Assembly: GCA_036725605.1 (NCBI GenBank)
Contig: DAIMDW010000003.1
Span: 62,001-126,000, forward strand
Reading direction: 5' to 3'
Length of the DNA: 64,000 bases
DNA from: CALBTQ01 sp036725605
GTDB taxonomy: Bacteria; Lernaellota; Lernaellaia; Lernaellales; Lernaellaceae
The notes beneath the pieces are model-generated. The model was given only the letters and a program-made list of their open reading frames with translations, had not been told where the DNA came from and ran no database searches. The translations under genes and the position numbers were made by a program. This document shows, in pieces, positions 53,554-61,186 of the stretch (within the stretch, counting starts at the first letter, position 1; every line of letters begins with the position of its first letter).

Positions 53554-56500
53554 ATGCGCAGATTGTCAGCTCTCCTAACTTCCTTATTGATAGTGCTGTG
53601 TCTGACGGGATCGGCCTGGGCCGCATCCATCGTCGACCAGGATCCTCATCTGGCGATGTTCCAGAACTTCACCACCGATCCGATGGTCGTGCAGTTCGAT
53701 CGCCGCATGAAGATGGATACGGCTTCGCCAAGTACGATCTGGCTCAGTTACGAAGCCGAACCGACCACCCACATTGAAGCCACAATCTCGTTCGAAACGC
53801 GCGACGCGCTCAACGATACGATTTTGTTGACGCCGACGGCGGGCAAATGGCCCTTTGCCAAGCGGTTGCTGCTCAATATCACCACCGGCCTGACCGGCTG
53901 GGACGACACTCCCTTCAACGGCGATTATCCCTTCGGCCAGGTGGTCGTGTTCAACGTTCCCGACGATCTGCAGGGCATCGACAATTGGGATCCCACCGAT
54001 CCGTGGGATTTTGAAGACGCCTTCGTCAACTCCTTCGTGCTGCTCGGCTACAATCCGCTCGACCCGGAAAACACCGACATCTCCGAGCCGGAAAACATTC
54101 CCGGCATGAGCGGCACCGAAGCCTGGAAGATCACCGGCGGCCGCTCGGACGTAATCATTGCCGTTATCGACACGGGCATCGGCTCGTATGCCGAAGCCGA
54201 CCTGGCGGAAAATTTCTTCCTTAATAAAGAGGAACTGCCCTACCCGACCGACGGCGGTGCGACCTGCTCGCCCGATCCGTGGGATTGCAACGACGACGGC
54301 CGGTTCAACGTGCGCGATTACGACAACGATCCGACCTTCGCCGGTCTGGGCCGCACTTTGAGCGTGCAGGATCTGATCGACGAATTCTCCGACGGCATCG
54401 ACGGCGACAGCAACGGCTTCGTCGACGACATCAGCGGCTGGGACTTCCACCGCAATACCAACGAGGCGCTCGGCGCCGAAGGCATGCCCGAATCCGATCA
54501 CGGCGAAGGCCGCTGCAAAGACGCCGGGGCGATCGGCAACAACGGCACCGGCAGCAAACCCGGCTTCTGCCCCTACTGCACGATTTTGCCGATCCGCACC
54601 TCCGACGCGATCGTCGGCGACGTGAACAACGTCGGCGCGGGCGTGGCCTATGCCAATGCGATGGGCGCGGACGTGGCCGTGTTCGCCTCAGGCGCGATGG
54701 ACTTTAGCGAAGAAACCAACGACATCCTCTCCGAAGCCTCGTACAACGGCACGACGTTGGTCGGCGTGGTCAGCGACGAAATGGGCTATCACCACGCCTT
54801 CCCCGGCTCCTATGACGAAGTGATCAGCGTCAAGGCGATCTTCCCGATCACGCCGATCGACTTCTTGGGCTTCATCCCCCTGAACAAATTCGCCTTCGTC
54901 GAAACGACCTGCACCATGTGGGGCGAAGGATTGCATCTGACCGGCGCGTCACTGTATTGCTCGTCGGACGCGGCGGGCAACACGGCGGGCGTCGCCGGTC
55001 TGCTCATCAGCCGCGCGCGCGACCTGGGCATGGAACTGACCTCCAACGAGATCAAGCAGATGCTCACCATGAGCGCCGACGACATTTACCGCTATTGCAT
55101 CACGCTCACCGGCGGCGGCTGCCAGCCCGGGTGGGATGCGCATTACGGCTACGGACGCGTCAATGCGAAAAGTGCGATCGACCTGCTCGGCGATCCCGAC
55201 AAGGGCGTGCCCGCGCGCATTCCGCCGGAAGTGCGCATCATGGACCCGGAATGGTTCGCGATCGTCGATCCGGTCAAGACGCCGCAACTGCCGGTCAGCG
55301 CTTACATGTACGCGCGCGGCCGCAATTTCTCCTGGGAATTGCAGGTCGCCGAGGGCAAGGAACCCAAGGACGGTAAATTCACCACCGTGGCCAGCGGCAG
55401 CGGCGCCGACGCGATCAACGACCTGATCGCCAATGTCGACGTGACCAGCATTCTGCCGCCGCGTATTTACAACAATCCGCCCGATTTCGGTTTCGATTTT
55501 ACGGTCACCTTGCGTCTGCAGGTCACCTACACCAGTGGCGAAACCGGCGAAGTGCTCGGCGAGGATCGTCGCACCTTCGCCATTCACCGTGATCAGAACG
55601 AAGAGTTCGGCCTGGTCGAAGGCTTCCCCTATGACCTGGGCGCTTCCGGCGAAGGCGCAATCAAGTTGTACGACATTGACGGCGCGCCGGACAGCCGCCT
55701 GGAAATCATCGCCTCGAAATCGACGGCCGAAATCGCCGTGCTCAAGTACGACGAATCCACCGGTCAGTACGAAATGATGGACGGCTTCCCGCTGGAGCTC
55801 AGCGACTTCTGCGAACGCGACGTGCGCGTCGAATCGATTTTCGGCGCGGTGGCCGTGGGCGACCTGTTCGGCAACGGCACTCCCTACATCGTCGCGGCCA
55901 CGACGGCCGGCGCGATCTACGTCATCGATCCGCGCGGCAGCAAGGCGAAATCGCCGATCCTCGACGGTTTCCCGGTCTACGCCGACGAGCCGGACAACAC
56001 CACGACCGTCACTTACGGACACGGCATCGCCTTCGGCGGCTCGCCGGTGATCGCCGACCTGGATCGCGACGGCATTCTGGAGATCGTCGCGGCCTGCTAC
56101 GACGGTAAAGTCTACGCCTGGAAACCGGTGGACGGCGACGGTGACGGCTTCGCCGACCGCCAAAGCGGCTTCCCGGTGCTGGCCTCGTCGATCCCCGGCA
56201 ACGTGCCCAACAACCGGGTTTGCTCGCGCGAGGACGATATGTATCCGCCGCAGATCCTGGGTACGCCGGTGGTCGGCATTTACGACCCGAACCACGAGGA
56301 CCCGGACATCGCGCAGTATCCGGCAATCTTCATCGGCACCTCCGAAGTGTGTGACGACGGCTTGCTGGCCGCCGGCCGCTTCTATGCCATTTTCCACGAC
56401 GGATATGATAACGATTCCGGCAGCGCCTTTCTGCCCAACTGGCCGGTTAAGGTCACCGGTCCGCTGGCCGACGCCCTGCCCATTCCGCCGCTGACCATCG

Positions 56501-57600
56501 GCATCACGTCCTCGCCCTCGATGGCGCGCTTCAACGACAAAACCTACCTGGGCATTTCCACCATCCTGTGGATTCCGCAGTTGCACATCTGGGACGGCGA
56601 AAAGCTCAGCTCGAAAATGCTGCCCAGCAAGCTGTCGGTGAACGTCCTGGCCAGCGGTTCCTTCGGCAAACTGGCCGGCGACGACCAGATGCACTACGTG
56701 CTGCCCACCACCAGCTTCCTGGAATTCATCGACGGCTGGATCTCGCTGCTGCGCCCGATGATCCTGGCCTGGGACATCGAAAATACGGGCAAACCGGCGT
56801 TCTTCGCGGATCAGGAGGATTCCAACTGGCTGGTGAACCCGTCGATCGCCGACATCTCCGGCGACGGCGTCAACGAGATGATCGCCGGTACCGGCGGCTT
56901 CCAGGTGCACGCCTATGACCTGGAAGGCAACGAGCCCGAAGCGTGGCCGAAATTCACCTACAACTGGTCGGCTTCGACCCCCTCGGTCGGCGACATCGAC
57001 AACGACGGCCTGTTGGAGGTCTTCCAGCACACGCGCGAAGGCCAACTGTTCGCGTGGAACACCGCCGGCGAAGCCTGTCACGAGAACGGCACGTCCGCCG
57101 AATGGTGGACCTTCCATCACGACGAACACAACTCCGGCACCTACGGCATCGATACGATTCCGCCGTTCACCCTGACCGACCTGGACGTGCAGGAACACGG
57201 CAACGGCGCCTACACCCTGTCGTTCACCACGCCCGGCGACGACTGGGCGTGCGGTACGCCGGCGGCTTACGACATCCGCTATGCCTCGTCAGCCGAGGCG
57301 TTGTCCACGCCCGAAGCGTTTTATCGCGCCTCGCAGATCGACGACTCGATCGTCGGCGAGCCGGCGACCGGCGGCATCGCCAAATCGTTCATGGTCAATC
57401 TGAGCGGCGAAGGCTTGTGGTTCGCCGCGCAGATCGTGGACGATGAAGGCAACCTTTCGTTGATCAGCACGCCGGTCAACAAGGACGGTCCGGCCGATGA
57501 CGATGACGACGACGACAGCACGGACGACGACGAGGCGGACGACGATAGCCCGACGCCCGACGATGATGACGACGATGACGACGAAGGCTGTGGCTGCTGA
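53554..57600 (+). CDS. S8 subtilisin-like protein with VCBS/FG-GAP repeats and Asp-rich GCGC tail
   Basis: A 1348-residue secreted protein. Signal peptide I ends SAWA-AS. Residues 30-135 are a Big_5-like domain. The S8 domain follows, with Asp206 (VIAVIDTGIG), His316 (SDHGEG) and Ser471 (CSSDAAGNTAGVAG in place of GTSMAAPHVAG). The oxyanion Asn position appears to be Asp408 (VVSDEM for AAGN), so activity is uncertain. From about 690 FG-GAP/VCBS-type propeller repeats occur (SPVIADLDRDGILEIVAA, PSIADISGDGVNEMIAG, PSVGDIDNDGLLEV), then an Fn3-like domain. The C-terminus is about 30 mostly Asp residues, then EGCGC. The ATG at 53554 has GGAG 7 nt upstream. Confidence 0.88.
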   Translation: MRRLSALLTSLLIVLCLTGSAWAASIVDQDPHLAMFQNFTTDPMVVQFDRRMKMDTASPSTIWLSYEAEPTTHIEATISFETRDALNDTILLTPTAGKWPFAKRLLLNITTGLTGWDDTPFNGDYPFGQVVVFNVPDDLQGIDNWDPTDPWDFEDAFVNSFVLLGYNPLDPENTDISEPENIPGMSGTEAWKITGGRSDVIIAVIDTGIGSYAEADLAENFFLNKEELPYPTDGGATCSPDPWDCNDDGRFNVRDYDNDPTFAGLGRTLSVQDLIDEFSDGIDGDSNGFVDDISGWDFHRNTNEALGAEGMPESDHGEGRCKDAGAIGNNGTGSKPGFCPYCTILPIRTSDAIVGDVNNVGAGVAYANAMGADVAVFASGAMDFSEETNDILSEASYNGTTLVGVVSDEMGYHHAFPGSYDEVISVKAIFPITPIDFLGFIPLNKFAFVETTCTMWGEGLHLTGASLYCSSDAAGNTAGVAGLLISRARDLGMELTSNEIKQMLTMSADDIYRYCITLTGGGCQPGWDAHYGYGRVNAKSAIDLLGDPDKGVPARIPPEVRIMDPEWFAIVDPVKTPQLPVSAYMYARGRNFSWELQVAEGKEPKDGKFTTVASGSGADAINDLIANVDVTSILPPRIYNNPPDFGFDFTVTLRLQVTYTSGETGEVLGEDRRTFAIHRDQNEEFGLVEGFPYDLGASGEGAIKLYDIDGAPDSRLEIIASKSTAEIAVLKYDESTGQYEMMDGFPLELSDFCERDVRVESIFGAVAVGDLFGNGTPYIVAATTAGAIYVIDPRGSKAKSPILDGFPVYADEPDNTTTVTYGHGIAFGGSPVIADLDRDGILEIVAACYDGKVYAWKPVDGDGDGFADRQSGFPVLASSIPGNVPNNRVCSREDDMYPPQILGTPVVGIYDPNHEDPDIAQYPAIFIGTSEVCDDGLLAAGRFYAIFHDGYDNDSGSAFLPNWPVKVTGPLADALPIPPLTIGITSSPSMARFNDKTYLGISTILWIPQLHIWDGEKLSSKMLPSKLSVNVLASGSFGKLAGDDQMHYVLPTTSFLEFIDGWISLLRPMILAWDIENTGKPAFFADQEDSNWLVNPSIADISGDGVNEMIAGTGGFQVHAYDLEGNEPEAWPKFTYNWSASTPSVGDIDNDGLLEVFQHTREGQLFAWNTAGEACHENGTSAEWWTFHHDEHNSGTYGIDTIPPFTLTDLDVQEHGNGAYTLSFTTPGDDWACGTPAAYDIRYASSAEALSTPEAFYRASQIDDSIVGEPATGGIAKSFMVNLSGEGLWFAAQIVDDEGNLSLISTPVNKDGPADDDDDDDSTDDDEADDDSPTPDDDDDDDDEGCGC

Positions 57601-57621
57601 TCGATAATAACCAAGCGACTC

Positions 57622-57652
57622 GGGGTGCGGTTTCGGCCGCGCCCTTTTTTTT
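57622..57652 (+). terminator. Rho-independent terminator after the S8 gene
   Basis: GGGTGCGG-tttcgg-CCGCGCCC (one G-T pair) is followed by nine T, starting 22 bp past the stop codon. Confidence 0.9.
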
Positions 57653-57672
57653 GCCCGCCCCCCGATTAATTG

Positions 57673-57700
57673 TTGATCTTTATTAATATCGGAGTATGTT
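57673..57700 (+). promoter_or_regulatory. Weak candidate promoter, TTGATC-16-TATGTT
   Basis: It lies in the AT-rich part of the 299-bp gap after the S8 terminator and about 35 bp before the small Cys-rich ORF. Something must restart transcription here for the ATP-grasp operon; this is the best match I see. Confidence 0.3.
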
Positions 57701-57733
57701 TTTTTCGGATGTTGCTTATAGGGAGTGATATTT

Positions 57734-57847
57734 ATGGCTGGCAAGCTATTGAGCAAAGCGTTTCATTGCCGGTCGAACAAAGAGGCGATCTCGGCCGTTC
57801 TTCTTCGTCATTGCCCTACTTGCGACCTGTGCCCACCCGGTTGCTGA
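57734..57847 (+). CDS. Possible 37-residue Cys-rich peptide upstream of the ATP-grasp operon
   Basis: This short reading frame encodes 37 residues beginning MAGKLLSKAFHCRSN and ending HCPTCDLCPPGC. It has GGGAG 8 nt before the ATG. The five Cys in the last 27 residues include C-x2-C-x2-C-x3-C at the very end, which matches the spacing of a [4Fe-4S] ferredoxin loop and could equally be a modified core peptide. It lies between the S8 gene terminator and the ATP-grasp gene (53 bp ahead of it, same strand). GC at third positions is lower than in neighbouring genes. It may be a RiPP-like precursor, a small metal-binding protein or a chance ORF; no homologue is known to me. Confidence 0.35.
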   Translation: MAGKLLSKAFHCRSNKEAISAVLLRHCPTCDLCPPGC

Positions 57848-57899
57848 TCTTCGTCTCATAGCCTTTTTCTTTACCAATGAACGTTGAAATTAAGGTGAG

Positions 57900-59942
57900 A
57901 TGATGAAGATCGTATTTACTTACAACCTCCAGCATACGGTTAGCGAAGAGGAAGCGGAATTTGATCGGCCGGAAACCATCGATGCCCTTTCCGCCGCCAT
58001 GCGCCAGCTCGGGCACGAGGTCGAATTGCTGGAAGCCTCCGGCCCCGCCACGCGCCTGGTGGCGCGGTTGGAAGCGCTGAGCCCGGATATCGTTTTCAAC
58101 ACGGCCGAAGGACGCACCGGCCGTTACCGCGAAGCGTTTTTTCCCGCCCTGTTCGACCAGCTCGGCTTGCCGTTCACCGGGTCGGACGCGCACGTGTGCA
58201 CGGTCACGCTCGACAAGCAGTTGACCAAACTGACCGTCGCCGCCCACGGCATTCCCACGCCGCGCTGGGCGTATTTTGAACCGGAACGAGCCTGGTACGA
58301 TCCCGAGTTGACTTATCCGGTCATGGTCAAGCCGAACTTCGAAGGCAGTTCCAAGGGCATCACGCAGGATTCGATCATCGATGATCCGGTCGCCTTGCGC
58401 GGCGCCGTGCGCGACCTGTTGACCCGCTACCCAAGCGGCGTACTGGTCGAGGAGTTCATTACCGGCAAAGACGTGACCGTACCCTTCCTGGAAAAAGCGT
58501 CGCCGAAAACCAACGGCGTGCTGCCGCCGGTGGGCTACCACATCGATCCGGTCGAAGCGGCCAAGCGGCGCTACAACATCTACGACTTCGATCTGAAACA
58601 GATCCACTCCGAGGCTGTATCGGTGCACATTCCGGCCGGGATCACCCCCGAGCAGGAGCGCATGCTGCTGACCTATTCGCAGAAAATTTACGCGACCATC
58701 GGCCTGCGCGATATGGGGCGAATCGACTACCGCATTACGCCGGACGGCCGCATCTACTTCATCGAAATCAACGCCCTGCCCAGCCTGGAACCGGGTTCGG
58801 GCATTTACCTGGCCGCGGCCCAAGCCGGCCTGCCGACGATCGCCGATGTGGTCAAGCAGATCCTCAACAGCGCGGCTTTGCGGCAGAACGTGACCATGCG
58901 CAAGAACGGCGCGCGCAAAAAGCAAACCCTGCGCGTCGGTCTGACCTTCAACCTCAAGCGCATCGTGCCGCACAGGGAAAGCGACGACGACAGCGAAGCC
59001 GAATACGACAGCCCGACCACGGTCAACGCCATCGCCGAGGCCATCGCTTCGTACGGCCACGAGGTCATCCCGATGGAGGCCACCGCCGATTTCCTGTCGG
59101 TGATTTCCTCAACGCCGGTGGACTTCGTGTTCAACATCGCCGAGGGATTGGCCGGGCGCAATCGCGAGTCGCACGTGCCGTCGATCCTCGAGCTGCTCGA
59201 CATTCCCTACACCGGTTCGGACCCGGCAACGCTCTCGTTGGCGCTGGACAAGGGGCTGTCCAAACGCATCGTGATGCAGTCGGGCGTGTCCACGCCCAAG
59301 TTCTGGTTGATGCGCACCGGTCGCGAACGGTTGCCGCGCGATCTGGAATTTCCGGTACTCGTCAAGCCGGTGGCCGAAGGCAGTTCCAAGGGCGTGTTGG
59401 ACAAGAGCGTCGTCGAAAACGAGGCCGAACTGCGCGAGGCCGTCAATCTGATGAACGCGCGCTACCATCAGCCGGTGCTGGTCGAGGAATTTTTGCCCGG
59501 GCGCGAATTCACCCTCGGTCTGCTGGGTGAATATCGGCCGATCGTGCTGCCGCCGATGGAAATCGTCTTCGTCAATCAAACCAAAAAGAATCAGGTTTAC
59601 AGCTTCGAGCACAAGCTGACGGCCGTCGATGAAATCCGCTACGACACGCCGGCCAAGGTGGACCCGGCATTGCTGCGCGACCTGGAACGGGTGGCCCGCA
59701 ACTCGTTCATCGCCCTGGGCTGCCGCGACGTCGGCCGGGTGGATGTGCGGCTGGATAAAAAAGGGAAAGTCCATTTCATTGAGTGCAACCCGCTGCCCGG
59801 TCTGACGCCGGGATGGTCCGACTTGTGCCTGATCGCGCAAAGCGCCAATATGGATTATCGAACGCTGATCGGCGAAATCATGGCCCCGGCCATTCGCCGT
59901 CTCAAGTCGAGTCAACGGGTTAAAAAAGGCGCGACTAAATGA
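57900..59942 (+). CDS. Tandem ATP-grasp protein (two D-Ala-D-Ala ligase-like halves)
   Basis: A 680-residue fusion of two homologous ATP-grasp ligases. Each half has a pre-ATP-grasp domain (IVFTYNLQHTVSEEEAEFDRP; VGLTFNLKRIVPHRESDDDS), IVFNTAEG/FVFNIAEG, PFTGSD/PYTGSD, the ATP-binding YPVMVKPNFEGSSKG/FPVLVKPVAEGSSKG, and the metal-binding end YFIEINALPSL/HFIECNPLPGL. Both halves keep the residues that coordinate ATP and Mg2+, so both are probably active. Such enzymes join a carboxylate to an amine via acyl-phosphate; a dipeptide or peptide-modifying product is plausible. A second ATG at 57903 is equally possible. Its TGA overlaps the ATG of the P1 peptidase gene (ATGA), so the two are translationally coupled. 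Confidence 0.88.
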   Translation: MMKIVFTYNLQHTVSEEEAEFDRPETIDALSAAMRQLGHEVELLEASGPATRLVARLEALSPDIVFNTAEGRTGRYREAFFPALFDQLGLPFTGSDAHVCTVTLDKQLTKLTVAAHGIPTPRWAYFEPERAWYDPELTYPVMVKPNFEGSSKGITQDSIIDDPVALRGAVRDLLTRYPSGVLVEEFITGKDVTVPFLEKASPKTNGVLPPVGYHIDPVEAAKRRYNIYDFDLKQIHSEAVSVHIPAGITPEQERMLLTYSQKIYATIGLRDMGRIDYRITPDGRIYFIEINALPSLEPGSGIYLAAAQAGLPTIADVVKQILNSAALRQNVTMRKNGARKKQTLRVGLTFNLKRIVPHRESDDDSEAEYDSPTTVNAIAEAIASYGHEVIPMEATADFLSVISSTPVDFVFNIAEGLAGRNRESHVPSILELLDIPYTGSDPATLSLALDKGLSKRIVMQSGVSTPKFWLMRTGRERLPRDLEFPVLVKPVAEGSSKGVLDKSVVENEAELREAVNLMNARYHQPVLVEEFLPGREFTLGLLGEYRPIVLPPMEIVFVNQTKKNQVYSFEHKLTAVDEIRYDTPAKVDPALLRDLERVARNSFIALGCRDVGRVDVRLDKKGKVHFIECNPLPGLTPGWSDLCLIAQSANMDYRTLIGEIMAPAIRRLKSSQRVKKGATK

Positions 59943-61186
59943 ACAACCCCGGTCGGTCGCCCCGTCGGCGGCTGCGTGCGTTGGGTCTGCAACTCGGGCA
60001 TTACCAGCCCGGAACGCTCAATTCCATCACCGATGTGCCCGGCGTGCTGGTCGGACATTCGACCATCGTCAAGGGTTCCGGCCGATTGGTGCGCGGCCAG
60101 GGACCGGTGCGCACCGGCGTGACCGCCATTTTGCCCAACGGGCGCAACGTCTTCATGGAACGACTGATCGGCGGGTGCTACGTGCTCAACGGCGCGGGGG
60201 AAATCACCGGCCTGACGCAGGTGCAGGAATGGGGGTTGATCGAAACGCCGATCCTGCTGACCAACACGCTGGCCGTGGGCGCGTGCTCGCAGGCGCTGGT
60301 CAAATACATGGTCGAAAAACATCCGGGCATCGGCCGCGAGCATGACGTGATCATCCCCCTGGTCGGCGAGTGCGACGATTCGTGGCTCAACGACATCGCC
60401 GGGCGGCACATCACCGAAGCGCACGTGTACGAAGCGATCGAAACGGCGCGCGGGGGGCCGGTCGCCGAAGGCAACGTCGGCGGCGGCACGGGGATGATCA
60501 CCTGCGATTTCAAAGGCGGCATCGGCACCTCGTCGCGCAAACTGCCGGCGCACCTGGGCGGGTACCTGGTGGGCATTCTGGTGATGAGCAACTTCGGCCG
60601 CATGCAAGATCTGCGCGTCGACGGTCTGCCGGTCGGACGCATCCTCACCCCGCAGTATCGCGACCTGCGTCTGCGCAAGGAAAACTACGGCAGCATCATC
60701 GCCGTACTCGCCACCAACGCGCCGCTGTCGGCGCATCAGTTGAATCGCCTGTCCAAGCGCGTCGCGTTGGGCATCGGACGCGTCGGCTCGTACGCGGCGC
60801 ACGGGTCCGGCGAAATCGTGCTGGCTTTTTCCACCGCCAACAAGGTGCCGCGCTTGACGCGCAAGCACACGTACGATCTGAAAATCCTCAACGACGATTT
60901 CATGGATCCGCTGTACCGGGCGGTGATCGAAGCGACCGAAGAGGCCATTCTCAACGCGCTGTGCATGGCCGAGGAAATGACCGGCATCAATCAGCATTAC
61001 GCGCCGGCGCTGCCGCTGGACGATGTGCGCAAGTTGATCGTGCGCCACCACATCCCGATTATCGAAGACGCGCCGCTTAAGAGCCCGCACGGTCGCCGCG
61101 ACAAAATCAGCCTGCTGGATCAGGCCACCGCGGCGGGCGCCAAACTGCTGCCCTATCTGCCACTCAAGAAAAAGAAAGACGATTAA
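59939..61186 (+). CDS. P1 family (DmpA/BapA-type) self-cleaving aminopeptidase
   Basis: A 415-residue member of peptidase family S58. It opens with NSITDVPGVLVGHST, continues with VRTGVTAILP and GNVGGGTGM...GGIGTSSR. The autocleavage and nucleophile site is ENYGSIIAVLATNAPL: Gly251/Ser252, where Ser252 becomes the N-terminal nucleophile of the small chain. Relatives remove N-terminal L- or D-residues or beta-amino acids from peptides and amides. Coupling by a 4-bp overlap to the tandem ATP-grasp ligase suggests that it trims or recycles the ligase product. Its stop codon overlaps that of the convergent ceramidase-like gene. Confidence 0.9.
   Translation: MNNPGRSPRRRLRALGLQLGHYQPGTLNSITDVPGVLVGHSTIVKGSGRLVRGQGPVRTGVTAILPNGRNVFMERLIGGCYVLNGAGEITGLTQVQEWGLIETPILLTNTLAVGACSQALVKYMVEKHPGIGREHDVIIPLVGECDDSWLNDIAGRHITEAHVYEAIETARGGPVAEGNVGGGTGMITCDFKGGIGTSSRKLPAHLGGYLVGILVMSNFGRMQDLRVDGLPVGRILTPQYRDLRLRKENYGSIIAVLATNAPLSAHQLNRLSKRVALGIGRVGSYAAHGSGEIVLAFSTANKVPRLTRKHTYDLKILNDDFMDPLYRAVIEATEEAILNALCMAEEMTGINQHYAPALPLDDVRKLIVRHHIPIIEDAPLKSPHGRRDKISLLDQATAAGAKLLPYLPLKKKKDD

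Noticed and set aside
57670..57861. Alternative 63-codon frame in the gap before the ATP-grasp gene
   Set aside because: It has no ribosome site and an implausible composition; the overlapping 37-codon frame with GGGAG is the better candidate.
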